Shown: positions 18,688 to 30,224, counted from the first letter of the stretch. The stretch is 64,000 nucleotides of DNA from Neostapfia colusana (GCA_030760725.1 JASWHV010000012.1:32891652-32955651); one strand, 5' to 3'. The notes: generated by a model from the letters alone, not told the origin. Program-made: numbers and translations.

Positions 18688-21068
18688 AGGACTTGTAACA
18701 TAGATGTACGCGTCATTAAATGAAATAATTGACATAGTATATAGTTTAGCCGGGTATGTGGATAATCTGGTGAGAAACATTTGAAAGAGCAGTAAAAATT
18801 ATTGTTTTCATAATTGCAACAAAACAATTAAACCCCTCGTCTTTGATTGCCAGCACACAAAAACGCTCTAAAAAACTATCTACATAAGTACTAGGTTAGT
18901 CCTACCTAGATCAGTATCTCATATGTTAGGGGATTGTGTACATGATTATGGTATGAATGAGAAAAAAATCGTTTTGATTGGAACAACTGCTCTATGTTGA
19001 GCTATTTTAAAGATGTTAAAATGATATAATCATTAATAATATAAAATACTCTTTATTGTTTTCCGTTTTTAGGAGAAAAACCTACCAGAGCCTTTTTTTT
19101 CAAAGAAAGCTCTTGCTTGATTGACCCCAACTCTGTTTTCACTGTCTTGGAAATGATAGTTGATTGGAGTAATGGAATGCTTAAACTCAAGCACCCACTG
19201 TGGCCCGCCGAGCGAGGCCTGAGTGATCTCAGTGGTCACTGGTCAGCGGGGCAATGAAACAGACCTCTCAACTGGCTTATATTACTTTGACAGTGGTTGT
19301 GGACACTGCCGCAGTGTGAGATGTTTCACGATATGAGCAAATCGTTGAAAACCATTGGGTTTGATTTGTTGGACAAGTATGGATGGAAAAATAATAATAG
19401 ACTTTATCAAACATAAAATTTGCTTTATTTTGTTCCCTATATAATCAGTGATAAAGCTGAAAGTCTGTAATAATTTTTGGAGGTTGAGGCCAGAATTATC
19501 CTCCATTATCCAAAAGAATGTGTGTAGTCGATGTGGGCTGCCGTGTGGTGGCTGTAACTGCTATATTGAAATTCAGACTGAGCTGGTTTGGATCATGCTT
19601 TGTCTTCACATGTTTGGTTATTAGTACAAGACCATCATTTGCGATATTTGGATCCATAGAGCCAGATTCCCACAACTGGACGAAGTAGAACCTTTCTCAC
19701 AGATACTTTGTGCATGCATGGATGGACAATTGTGTTCTGCTAGTAACAACATGAAACCAGATGTTACACGGTTAGCATGGTAAAACGCATTATGAAAAGA
19801 TGAAATTTCAGTAATGTTAACAAAAATCAGACCGAAGCAAACTCAATTTCAATTTGATAAATAATTAGTCATGTCTGATTTGATTAAAACCGTTGTTGGC
19901 TTGCTCATGTCCAATAACAAATTAACAACTGCACGGATAAGGGTGTCGCCTGATGCTAGTTGTTTTATAACGGAAAATCATATCTTAACCGCCCACTCAT
20001 TCCATCCCCTTCTGTGATAAGATCATACTCGCGCTATTTTTGTTTTGTTATCTTGTACTGTGCTGACCGCAACAAATGGAAAGAGTAATACGGAAATACA
20101 GAAGCAGAAGGTCAGTGAAGGGTCAACATAATAACAGGCAACGTGTAAAACATCTAAGGCGCACAAGCACATTTATGTTGGAAGCTCTAATGGCTGACGA
20201 AAATAATTGCAAGTTGCGTGATCTGGCTTGTACTTGAAGCAATGAAACACCAAACAGGTATGATACAGGGAACATGCCAGTACTGGTTAGTTGCCTTCCT
20301 AAGACTCCCACAAAAGCAAACTGCTGGAGCAAGCCACTTTAATAATTAATTGAACTACGTAGTCGTGATCTGATCCTGATGTTGTAAGTAAATGCAATTT
20401 GAGATATTTTATTTTCTGATCATTTACTTTTTTTGGCATACCGTTCGCGTGACTGTACCAGGATCATCGACAATTAGTCTAACCTCCCCTAAATTACGAC
20501 GATAATGACGGCAGAACTGCCGAAATTTCAGATGTTGGCGTAAACAATGCTGTTATTGTTTTCAGCTGGGAGTGCCACGCACACCAGATCCATGGAGTAT
20601 TTACGTTCCGATATTTTTATTCTGACACTACAAAACTTATAGCAAATCATTTTCAGTTGCCTGTAAAAATAAGTTTGGCAAGTATAGTATTCAAACAAAA
20701 GCATAAGCAGAATCATCAAGAATTGCACGCTGCGCATGACATAGATTTCGATGCATGGTCAAGAGTGTGATGGGGACGTGTGCACCTTCACCGGTGGCTC
20801 CTCCAAAAGCCTAGCAATCACCGCACCCAGCAACTGAGCCTACGCATGGCGAGAAAGCATTATTAACAGGGCACTTAGATGGCGTAACCCAGAGGAGATC
20901 AGATTGTTTTGGAACACAAACCTGCTCTCTTTTCTTTACCCAAAAGGCATCGGCGAACTCGAGTAAAGATGAGCCATCAGACATGCCATGTCCTCTTCTT
21001 TAGGCGATGAGAAAGTGTTGCGGAACATAATGATGCTATGGAACACGCTTTAATCTTCCATACAGTGG
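18688..21068. other. intergenic stretch, nothing recognised
   Basis: About 2.4 kb of AT-rich sequence without a convincing coding frame, repeat pair or transposon terminus. Short open frames have no domain that I recognise. Confidence 0.6.
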
Positions 21069-21076
21069 TGCGTACA

Positions 21077-22213
21077 CAGGGCCGGCTCTATGTTTTCGAG
21101 GGCCCTAGGACGAAGTTGATATAAGGCCCCTAAGACTATAGATATATACGTAATTAACCGATGAAAATGATCAAAGCGATCAAGCCTAATTATGGTTGAG
21201 GGCACTATCACCTATTCAGTAGTAATAAAGGTAAATTTATAAACATATTACCCTCTCCATTTCGAATTATTTGATGCTGGTTAGTTCAAAATTGAATTAG
21301 TCAGCGTCAAATAATTCGAAACGGATAGAGTGTCAATCAAATACAGAATAAAATGCTACTAAAGTCAATCGCAAAAATAACCCCAACAACCCTTTAAAGT
21401 TGATATATCTACTGCAGAAAAATAGGTTTTGAAATTTTGTAACTATTTTATACAATAGAGAAGATTGCGCGAATATGCTATGAGAATCTAAAGAAAATTC
21501 ATACAACTTTGATATTCAAACTGAAAATCAATTTCCTACAACACCGACATATAAATGGACGTGACAAACATGGTCTCTTTGTAGTGATTAGAACCGAATT
21601 ATCGGATCGAAACAGCCTAAAGAGAGGGAGAAACAAGAGTTTTAGGTCTTAGATCAAAACCTAACACTAAGATCTGAGCAGCGATGATCTTTTTCCACTA
21701 ATAGTCATCATTTTTTCCTCTCTACTCTACACTGCCTGGTATTTTTGCGGCTAATTATTGTGTCTCTCTTCTTCTTGCTATGCAGCAACAGTCATGAGAG
21801 GTTAACAAAAAAGAAATATGATGAAAATACTAGGGGCAGTCTATTTCTTTTAGTGTAACTAGTAAGAAGATCAAAGACAGCATGGATCGTCTTACCTTAG
21901 TGAGTAATACGACGGTGAGCCAACACTTCTCTTTCTCTGCGTCTGAAGCACGATCCATAGTAGGAGAACATGTGGTAGGGGAAGAGACTTGGGTATAGGA
22001 ATTAAGGTTAATTGGTTTATTCTCTCTCCTAAATTAGGTTCTAATTAGAACTTAATTAAACCATACTAAACCTAATAAGTCTGGCTATCTATTTTTTTCT
22101 TAATTTTCTTGATCCCAATTAGAGCACTCTGTATAGCATAAACTCTCATGGGCCCCTCTTCGGCCTTGGCCCTAGGCGGTCGCCCCTCCCGCCTAGGGCC
22201 AGAGCCAGCCCTG
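21077..22213. mobile_element. non-autonomous hAT transposon
   Basis: The ends CAGGGCCGGCTCTATG and (complement of the right end) CAGGGCTGGCTCTGG form a terminal inverted repeat of about 14 bp with the CAGGG start of hAT elements. It is flanked by a perfect 8-bp direct repeat, TGCGTACA, at 21069-21076 and 22214-22221, the hAT target duplication. Subterminal GGGCCCTAGG and CCCTAGGCGG motifs occur near both ends. The 1137-bp interior has no transposase frame. A small Stowaway-like MITE is nested inside. Confidence 0.85.
21251..21330. mobile_element. short Stowaway-like MITE nested in the hAT element
   Basis: An 80-bp inverted repeat: CCCTCTCCATTTCGAATTAT on the left is matched by AATAATTCGAAACGGATAGAG on the right. 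The left end follows TA, but the right flank is mutated. The start resembles the CTCCCTCCRTT ends of Stowaway elements. Confidence 0.55.
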
Positions 22214-22349
22214 TGCGTACACTTTCATGACTGTGTAGCGTTACAAATGCAAATCATATCCATCGTATCAGACATTAAGATAACGACTAAATACAAACAA
22301 CTCTCTGATTCTATCGTATAAAAATATCTCCTAAACCACACGATCTCCA

Positions 22350-23450
22350 TACTACGGGAGCCGCCCGTGCAGGTTCTTTGATTGGAGGGCATTAACGTCT
22401 TTAGAACGATCCAACTCGAGAGAGCGGGTGAACACTAGGATTTACGTGGTTTGGACCACCGGAGCGTAATACCCTACGTCCACAGTGTGATTGTTGCATT
22501 GCTTGCACGTATGAGTGTGCGAGTTGCAGAGTTACGAACCCTTTGTCGGGTGTATACCCCGATCCTTTTATAGTCCAAGGCCGGGTTGATACAATGAGGC
22601 TTGGGGCCTGACAGGTGGCCCCGAAGTTGTATGAACCCTATACATGATCTAGAGTTTTACACTCTGAGTAGAGTAGTCAGTGGGGGTTTTCCCGCCACCT
22701 GGAGCTCTAAGTGCCCCCTGTCCGTGTGGCAGGTGATGATGAAGACGCTGTCTTGTCGCCGCGTCTTCTCGCTCTGCTGATCGGCTTTGTGCCATTGAGC
22801 GGCACTGTACCGCTGACACGCCTCGTCGCCCTGTCTTGTCACCGTAATGGTGAACGAGCGGAGGATGGAGGCATGCGCCGCGCACCATGCTTCTGGGGAA
22901 GGCGCGGGCCTTGAATGCACGGTCTCACAGCGCACTTCCTCCTTGACTTCCGTCGTCCCACGACCCTTGACGGATCGGGGGACACGTAGAGACTCCGGAG
23001 CTCTCCTCGACGGGAGGAGGTTCGAAGCCAGGATGCATGTGACAACTCTGGACCTCACCTTAGGGGGAAGGCTCGGGTCGGAGCCAAGGGCACGTGTCGG
23101 CTCTGGAACCCTCCTCAGTAGGGAGGAGGTTCAGAGCCCACCGACACGTGGCAGTATCGTACCTCACCTCAGCGGGGAGGCTCGAGCCGGAGCCAAGGGC
23201 ACATGTCGGCTCCGAAGCCCTTTCGGCACGGAGGAGGTTCAGAGCCCACCGACACGTGGCAGCCCCGGACCTCTCCTCAGTGGGGAGACTCAGGCCGAAG
23301 CCAAGAGCAAGTGTCGGCTCCAAAGCGCAAGCGCACGTGGCAACCTAGGGCTAAGTACATGTGGCTATGCTAGCGCCCGCCTAAGTTGGGAGTCGGTCCT
23401 GGGCTGTCTTTTTGACTCCACGCGGGGTTACCGGTCTGCAGATACCAAAA
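22350..23450 (-). mobile_element. solo LTR of Tat-lineage gypsy, inverted relative of the 14561-15977 LTR
   Basis: Read on the minus strand it starts near TTTTGGTATCTGCAGACCGG, has about three of the roughly 110-bp units (GGAGCC...CACGTGTCGG phrases near 23083, 23193 and 23293), the TATA box CTATAAAAGG (about 22566) and the end GCTCCCGTAGTA. These match the plus-strand LTR in order. No internal retroelement sequence flanks it on either side, so it is a solo LTR or a fragment. The terminal dinucleotides are mutated and I could not find a clear target duplication. Confidence 0.7.
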
Positions 23451-23969
23451 ATAATGATGTTGTCAAGTGAGAAGACTGAAGTGTAAATATACAGTGAGGT
23501 AAAATAAAAAAGATCATGTGATCTAAGAGATTTTTTAGAGCTGTTTACATTTTGGTAATTCTCCAGACATTAAATAGATAAACAATTACTTTTGACACTT
23601 TGTTCAGATTGTAAGACACGTATTGAGATGCAGGGTTCGATGTGAGCCAAGAGTAGGCAAAAAGCATAGGCAACGACAGCTGCTGTTTCATCTTCCACTT
23701 GCAAAACAAGCACATTTATGGGAGCTTACATGTGTCATACATAGCTCCAGTAGTGGCGGTAACATGGTTAGCAGTAAGGGGCAGGTATGGCAAGCTGTAA
23801 CATCCCAACAAGCGCAAGAATCAGGGAAATGAAAAAAAAAATGGACGAAAATATATATCTTAGATCAAGATATGGCAGAGTGAGCTCCACTAAGGCAAAA
23901 CAACTAAGAGCTCACCTCCTACGACACATCCTTCAACATCACCAATCAAAAACACTAATAGAAACCATT
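23451..23969. other. 3' flank of the receptor kinase gene
   Basis: No coding sequence is seen. The 3' untranslated region and poly(A) site of the minus-strand kinase gene should lie here, but no strong AATAAA on the minus strand close to the stop decides the site. Confidence 0.4.
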
Positions 23970-26465
23970 TCAGTCCTGCTCTTCTATTTTGGGCTCAATG
24001 TCCTTCAGGAGGCCGACAATCTGCTGCATTGCCGGCCTCTTAGACGGCAGCTCAGCGGTGCACAGGTAGGCGATCCGCAGCGCCTCCTCCATCTGCTGCT
24101 CTGGCCCGGTGTCACGGATCTTTGGGTCGATGATGCTTGACCCTAGGTTCACCTTCACCATTGCCCTGGCCCACTTCACCAGGCTTTCCTCCTTCTGATC
24201 AGGGTACTTATCACCTATCGGCTTCTTGCCAGTGATCAATTCAAACAGCACGACACCAAAGTTGTAAACATCAGACTTGGCAGTCGCCATGACATTCTCC
24301 GAGTTGGAGAACTCTGGAGGTGCGTAACCTGGTGAATGATGCAAGAGCTCGTTGCCTGAGCTCGTCACAGCAATCATCGGCAATCCAAAATCTGACAACC
24401 TAGGCTCCATTGTTGAATCAAAGTAGATGCTGCTTGCCTTCACATCCCGGTGGACAATCTGCGGAATACATCCGTGATGGAGGAATGCTAGCGCCCTTGC
24501 AGCACCTAATGCAATTTTGTGCCGGAACATCCATGTTGCCGTACCCTCCGGCATGGTGTTTTTAGTAGTAACACCGCCATTGTTGTCCTCCCATGTGTCG
24601 GTACTCCAATCTTCAGTTGTCTGAACTCCTAGTGGCAAGTCATGCAGTAAATTGTGCAAATTGCCATTCTCCATGTACTCATAGATAGCGATTCTCTGGT
24701 CGCCAGCCAGACAGTAACCAGTCAAAGGAACCAAGTTTGGATGCTGGATCCGTCCCAGCCGCTCGAGCTCCCTTGCAGCATCTTGATCTTCAATCACTGA
24801 ACCATAGACTAGCACCTTCACAGCAACTTGAAATCCACCAGGGAGAAACCCTCTATACACTGGCCCAAACCTCCCTTCTGCCAGCAAAGTGCCGCGGTCG
24901 AAGTTCGATGTGGCTGCCAAGAGGTCAGCAAAAGTGAAGCTCAGCAATGGCTTCTCAAAGATGACAACTGGCACTGAAGTTGCAACCTTTACATCAGCAA
25001 CCCATGTAGTTGAATCTGTCTGGAAAGCAAACGGCCCAGATACACCAGGCTCTTCCTTGAACGGCACCTGCTTAACCACCGGAAGTGTATCACACCTCTT
25101 CCCCCGCCTCTGGCATGCAACAGCCAAGCAAAGCATCCCAAGAACTGCAAAGAACAGAGAGAGCACAATGGCCAACGCCAACTTCATTCCCTTGCGCTTC
25201 CCCCTACTTTTCTTGATACTGTCAGGGTTGACAGCAATTGGGCAATCATTCCTAGAACGAGCAAATGCAGCTGCAAATGCCTCCGGGGAGAGCTCAGAGG
25301 CACAAACAGTGAGGTTGTTGTATGAGAAGTTGAACCGCTCCATCGACACTAGCTTCTTCACTAATGTCACAGGAAGCTCGCCAGTGAGATTGTTCACTGA
25401 CAAGTCCAGCACCTGCAGCTTAAGAGAGCTCAAATCTGGGACAACACCACTGACATTGTTCCGTGACAAATCAAGAACTTTCAATCTAACCAATTTAGAC
25501 GAAAATCCTGCAGGGATTTGCCCATGCAATCCAGTGTTTGACAAATTGACATACTCCAACCCAGAGACCTCACCCATGGACAGGAGCAAATTGCCATTGG
25601 ACAACTGGTTATTTGCAAGATTCACATGCTTTAAGTTCCTGAACCGACCGGCAATGGTTAGTTCCCCAAGAAGCTCATTGCCTGACAAATCGAGATAGAC
25701 CAGTGACGAGCCAGCATAACCACCGCTAAAATTCAAGTCCGAGAAGCTGTTGTTGCTGAGGTCAATGACCGTCAGCTGCTCCTGGAACGCCCCAATGACG
25801 GAGCCACCGAGTTGATTGCCGGACAGGTTGAGGTAGGCTAGCGACCGGAGTGGCGACAACTCTGGCAAGTCGCCGTCCAGCGCATTGCCGGAGAGATCCA
25901 TGGACACGAGGCTTCCGCAACCGAGAACGACGGCGCCGGGGACCTGGCCCTGGAACCGGTTGTGACTGGCGTTAAGCACCTGCAGGCCAGCGAGGGAACC
26001 GAGCGCGGGCGGCAGCGCGCCGGTGAAGGCGTTGTGGGAGACGTCGAGCGACCGGAGGTGCGCGAAGTTGCCGACATTGTTGGGGAGCTCGCCGTGGATG
26101 GCGTTGCGGGAGAGGTTGAGCACGCTCAGCGTGGCACCGAGCTCCCACAGGTCGTCGGGCAGCGCGGTGAGGCGGTTGCCACTGAGGTCGAGACACTCCA
26201 GGCGCGCGAGCTTGCCGACTGTGTCCTCCGGGATGGCGCCCGATAGGCGCATCCCGGCGGCCGCAAACGCCACTACCCGCCCCTCGCCGTCGCAGGAGAC
26301 CCCCGGCCACGAGCACACCCCGCCGCCGCCCGATAACGGCGGCGCTGCGCGTCCCAGCTTGGAGAAGAACTTGGACACGAAGAAGGCGTCCGTGTTGGGC
26401 TCCTGCGCCGCCGCGTAGCAGATGGCCGCCGCCAAGAAGAGCATAGCCCAGCCGCCGCCGCCCAT
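23970..26465 (-). CDS. LRR receptor-like kinase, probably catalytically impaired (At2g24230/At5g58150 type)
   Basis: A single exon encodes 831 residues. In order: a signal peptide (about 1-20, hydrophobic, ending AAAQ), an N-cap Cys pair (C51 and C58 in CSWPGVSC), about twelve leucine-rich repeats (80-385) with many N-glycosylation sites, a transmembrane helix (about 427-451) followed by basic residues, and a cytoplasmic kinase domain (about 527-827). The kinase keeps K550 (VAVKVL), HRD (672-674) and DFG (692-694). The first loop Gly is Ala (A529) and the catalytic-loop Asn is Ser (S679 in HRDVKASS). The APE motif is A-P-P-E (715-718). The same Asn-to-Ser change is, as I recall it, a trait of this Arabidopsis subfamily. 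It is probably a plasma-membrane receptor or co-receptor signalling through partners. The ATG at 26465 gives a full signal peptide, and no upstream in-frame start is needed. Confidence 0.93.
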   Translation of the reverse strand: MGGGGWAMLFLAAAICYAAAQEPNTDAFFVSKFFSKLGRAAPPLSGGGGVCSWPGVSCDGEGRVVAFAAAGMRLSGAIPEDTVGKLARLECLDLSGNRLTALPDDLWELGATLSVLNLSRNAIHGELPNNVGNFAHLRSLDVSHNAFTGALPPALGSLAGLQVLNASHNRFQGQVPGAVVLGCGSLVSMDLSGNALDGDLPELSPLRSLAYLNLSGNQLGGSVIGAFQEQLTVIDLSNNSFSDLNFSGGYAGSSLVYLDLSGNELLGELTIAGRFRNLKHVNLANNQLSNGNLLLSMGEVSGLEYVNLSNTGLHGQIPAGFSSKLVRLKVLDLSRNNVSGVVPDLSSLKLQVLDLSVNNLTGELPVTLVKKLVSMERFNFSYNNLTVCASELSPEAFAAAFARSRNDCPIAVNPDSIKKSRGKRKGMKLALAIVLSLFFAVLGMLCLAVACQRRGKRCDTLPVVKQVPFKEEPGVSGPFAFQTDSTTWVADVKVATSVPVVIFEKPLLSFTFADLLAATSNFDRGTLLAEGRFGPVYRGFLPGGFQVAVKVLVYGSVIEDQDAARELERLGRIQHPNLVPLTGYCLAGDQRIAIYEYMENGNLHNLLHDLPLGVQTTEDWSTDTWEDNNGGVTTKNTMPEGTATWMFRHKIALGAARALAFLHHGCIPQIVHRDVKASSIYFDSTMEPRLSDFGLPMIAVTSSGNELLHHSPGYAPPEFSNSENVMATAKSDVYNFGVVLFELITGKKPIGDKYPDQKEESLVKWARAMVKVNLGSSIIDPKIRDTGPEQQMEEALRIAYLCTAELPSKRPAMQQIVGLLKDIEPKIEEQD

Positions 26466-27060
26466 GGCGCGCGCGGAAGAGAACAGGGTCGAGATCTTGG
26501 CGCTAGTGCGAGGCCGCGTTGTCCGGTTCTTTGGCTGGTGGCGGTGATGCTGGTGCCGCCGCGGCTGGCGGTGGTGGTGTCATGGGGTACAGCTTGGAGT
26601 TAGGCAAGTGGCTGATCTCCCCAGGCTCTGCTATCTCTCCCTCTCTCTTCTCGGTGGCTCGTTGCGCGTTTGGCAGGTGCTGCTGCACGGTGTTAAAAGG
26701 GAAAGGATTCAGAGCTGCAGAAGCGGGAGGTGACGACGGGAGAGAGAGAGGAGGGGGTAGAGAGGCAGAGGGGGACGAGGATCATAAATTGTAGTGCGGT
26801 GGAGGGAGTAAATGGTGGAGTAAATTGGGGGAAGTGGGTGCGATTTAGCTCAGCAGCAGCACGCTCCCTTACGGACGCGGATTTTTCGAATTTCTTCGCT
26901 TTACAGTGGAAGAATTGATGACTGCTCGCACCAGCCAGCTCTAAACGAGCCGCCAGCGCAGAAATAGCGGTTCGGAGCAAGTGCGGGTCCGCGGTGGTCT
27001 GTTTACTGCGTCCAGTATAATCCGGATCAGCACAGTATTCTTCCATATCGAGAGTCGCTA
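26466..27060 (-). promoter_or_regulatory. 5' flank of the receptor kinase gene with CT-rich stretch
   Basis: On the minus strand this region reads into the kinase gene. It holds a CT-rich stretch (plus strand GGGAGAGAGAGAGGAGGGGG at about 26738-26760), common in plant 5' leaders and core promoters. I see no clear TATA box, so the exact start site is undecided. Confidence 0.4.
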
Positions 27061-28126
27061 TGGACGCTGCCGACACTCGGGGCGCGCGAGTTCAACTGCT
27101 CGGGATCGGCGGCAGGCGGAGGCGCGTGGCGACTCCAGCTCCTCGTCTATCCAGCCGGTGAAGGAGAGGGCGGATCTCGAGTCTCGTCGGCGTCGCGACC
27201 ACGGCGGGAGGCAAGGTACATCTGCGGGTGCTGTTTGTTGGAAGGCAGCGTGGCGATGCCAGCCGGAGAGGAAGCAAGGTGGGGGGAGGAAGCGGCGACT
27301 GAAGAGCTCGTATGGGACGTGTTCGTCTACCGGCAGCAACAACTCAGTTGTTGGCCCTCTTGCAAGGTACGGCTCCCCCCCCGACACAACTATTTTTCAT
27401 AGATCTATGATTTTGTTTGAGGTATGTGAGGACGTCTGTTCAAGAAATGTGTTTTGTACTTCGCAGGATCTTGTTTTCTGCCGATTGGTACTCTGAATAT
27501 GTGGTTCATTTAGATTTCAGTTAACCCTAGGTTGATTGGAGTATGAAATGTACTCTGCTTCAGTATAAACAGTTAGTCTTTTTACTCATTTTTTGTTGAT
27601 GTGCTCGCAACTTGTAAGTGTGAGTAAATCATTCCTCAGGATAGGTGCTTGGCATGATGATTTTTTGTTGTAGTCCTTTAAGTGAAGAAGGGGAATGTTA
27701 TTGTGGTTGCTTTTGGTAACAATTTACCTTGCTTCATCTGTTGGAATGATAAAATAGTTGAGTAGTCACATAGCACATAATACTTTACCTTAGCTTTTAA
27801 GAAAATAGAATGGACAATCTTGATAGTTAGGATTTCTCCAGTCTCCATTTTATGAAAACAGTCATTCATATTGGTTTAACTCTTTCATATAGAATGAATG
27901 AGTGATTGATTTTTTTTCTTTTCATAACATCCACTGAAACCATAGAGTTTCTTCTGTTGGAATGATACTTGACGATTTGTTCTTTGTTTTGTATAGTACA
28001 ATGAGAGAGTTCTTGTGTGGATGTGATTTGTGGTTTAGTAGTTCTGTTCTTGAGCAAGTATAGAGATATTTTTATCATGCCTTGTTGTCTGTAGTTTTGA
28101 TACTTTAAGTATTTGATGACTTGCAG
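27061..28126. other. region upstream of the NAM-associated pseudogene, nothing firm
   Basis: The first 320 bp are GC-rich and open in several frames, which could be a leftover first exon. From 27500 on the sequence is AT-rich and intron-like, ending in the acceptor TTGCAG at 28121-28126. No recognisable protein motif supports an exon here. Confidence 0.4.
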
Positions 28127-29292
28127 GATAGATGGTCACAAGGACTTCTACTCCTTGTTGCGTTTAGGAGGACCTACACCCTATGGGCTGCAGGTGAGTT
28201 CCCACCCGAAGATGTTGCTGTCACAGGAAGGTGGCCCTTCAACTCCTATAGAGCAGAACAAGGGCAAGAGAATTAAAAAGACTATAACAAGGCAAAAGTT
28301 ATCGAATTTCTCTCCTTAAGAGGATGTGTATGTGATCATGTCTTGGTTGGAAGTAAGTTGTGATCCGGTGACAAACTCAAGCCAAAGGAAGGAAACTTTT
28401 TGGGGTCAGGTCATGCAGCAGTACAACATGAAGAGAGGTCGATACCTAGAGCGATCAGTGCGCTCGGTGCAGAGCAGGTGGGACACCATAAAGGGGGAGG
28501 TTTTTAAATTCAGTGCAGTGTATGCAAAAGTTGTTCGTGCAAATCAGAGCAGAGCGACCGACGATGACAAGGTATTCCATGTCTTTTTGTATTGTTCTGA
28601 TGTTTACGTATTGTATAGTTTCTGATGTTGTGAAATATATTATGTAGGCCACAAAAGCAGCTGATCTTTATGCTCATACCAATGAATCCCCCTTCGCATT
28701 CATGCACTGCTGGAAGATTTTGAGGAATGAACCAAAATGGATGGATATTCGCCCTAGCAAAACCAATGCCTCAGATGTTGACCCCAATGTTGACCCATAC
28801 GCTGGTTTTGTACCTGGAGACTCACAAACAATAAACCAGTCAGCAGAGCATTCATCCCAGCCTTCATCATGAGAGAAGAGGCCTCTTGGACGTGACTCCA
28901 CCAAGGCTACTCGCAAGAAAGGTTCATCTTCTACTTCCTCTGTTGCTTTTGATTTTGCAAACAACCTGCAGATTGTGACAAGGGACAAGCTGTTGCGCTT
29001 GGAAACCACTGAGCAGATGAGGGTAGGTAGGCATCAGGAGATGGTTGTCGTTGAAAAAGAGAAGTTGACTGCCTTGACAAATATAGAGCAAGAGAAGATT
29101 CGACTCAAGAAAGAGGATCTAAGGTTGAAGAGGGAACAACTCGAGGATGAACGAGAGAATACAAGGTTGAGACGTGAGGAGTATGAGGAGTGTATCCTCT
29201 CTGTTGATACCACTACCTTGAGTGGTAACTTGCGACTGTTCTACGAGGCGAAGCAGGCCGAGACTCTGCGGATGCTCAACAATGGGCAGTAG
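28127..29292 (+). pseudogene. SANT/trihelix-like protein with NAM-associated C-terminal domain, pseudogene
   Basis: Exon 1 runs from an acceptor at 28126 to 28571. A phase-0 intron of 76 bp (28572-28647, GT..AG) follows, then exon 2 to the TAG at 29290-29292. Exon 1 encodes a Myb/SANT-like block (VIMSWLEVSCDPV, FWGQVMQQYN, RSVQSRWDTIKGEVFKF). Exon 2 has FAFMHCWKILRNEPKW, a Ser-rich linker and a long Glu/Arg/Lys coiled coil (about 29035-29200), the NAM-associated domain often labelled 'glutathione S-transferase T3-like' in grasses. Two in-frame stops break it: TAA at 28317 and TGA at 28870. Such proteins occur as host genes and as the Myb-like ORF1 of PIF/Harbinger transposons; no transposase is nearby. 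It is probably not functional unless the stops are sequencing errors. Confidence 0.75.
28572..28647 (+). other. intron of the NAM-associated pseudogene
   Basis: The 76-bp stretch begins GTATTCC and ends TATGTAG, is T-rich, and its removal joins two conserved blocks in frame (TDDDK to ATKAADLY). This is a typical short plant intron. Confidence 0.75.
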
Positions 29293-29619
29293 TCACCTTT
29301 GAGTCACCTTAAGAGACTATTTGTAATTTGTATGAGACTTTATGTAATTTGTATGAGGCTATTTGTATGAGACTTTATGTAATTTGTATGAGGCTACTTG
29401 TTGTTTTATGCAGAAAATAAGACGCCAACATTCATTCAGTACGATGGACCTGATACAAACACACCCATTAAGATACAAACGCACCCATTAAGATACAACT
29501 AACAACACATGCTTTGGCATCATGCACCACCGTGTAGCATCCAGTTGTCATGGCTATCAACATATTTTTTTAACAAGATCAAGTGTTATTAACATAAATT
29601 ATATACATTTCTCGAATGT
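29293..29619. other. 3' flank of pseudogene with short direct repeats
   Basis: TATGTAATTTGTATGAG-type phrases repeat about three times at 29320-29400, and ACACACCCATTAAGATACAA is repeated at 29458-29498. No coding sequence is seen. Confidence 0.5.
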
Positions 29620-29812
29620 ATTTTACGATTCACACAAAAAAATGTAAATGAAACGATATAAAATAGGTGGTAGTTGATATAGAGATCCGATTTAGAGGTC
29701 AACGAGTGTAGAGAATGGATGAGAATATTTTAGAGTTCATTGTAATGGGTTGAAAATATTCTTTTAGAGATCCAATATAGAGGTGCATGAGTGCGAGTAA
29801 TCTGATTGTGAC
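29620..29812. mobile_element. fragment of the 30225-31294 fold-back MITE family
   Basis: The stretch with TTGATATAGAGATCCGATTTAG, TCTTTTAGAGATCCAATATAG and GAGTGCGAGTAAT repeats the inner half of the fold-back element at 30640-30773. Only one arm is present, so it is a truncated or older copy. Confidence 0.6.
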
Positions 29813-30224
29813 TGGATCTATAGGAAGTGCAGCATAGATTGAGGTGGAAATTTCCATTTTACAAAAACTGGTAGCTACCATTTTAAAACATAATATATGC
29901 TGAATAAGGTTAAAAACCTGAATTATCTCTGGCTCATTCGTGCCTTTCCGGCACATGCGGAAACCAACCGTCCTCAACATAATATCGCCTTGGCAGTGAA
30001 GTTCCGAATGGGGACGGAAGCTGAGCCCAGCAAGGCCAAGCCGGGCCATGAAAAGACGAACGGCGTCCGCCGAGATGCAAATGGGGAAGGAGATTCCTGA
30101 GATAAAGCAGAAAGCATGCATGGAGCAGGACCAGAAAACGAAAGTCAGATCAGGTTTTATCTTACTCGCAGCACAAAACTTTGGTGAGCTTTCATTGCCG
30201 GCTAATATGGCGGCCGGACCCTTA

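Noticed and set aside
24737..26418. Several plus-strand open frames of 60-270 codons over the receptor kinase
   Set aside because: They lie antisense to the intact kinase gene, have no motifs and follow from its GC-rich codon use.
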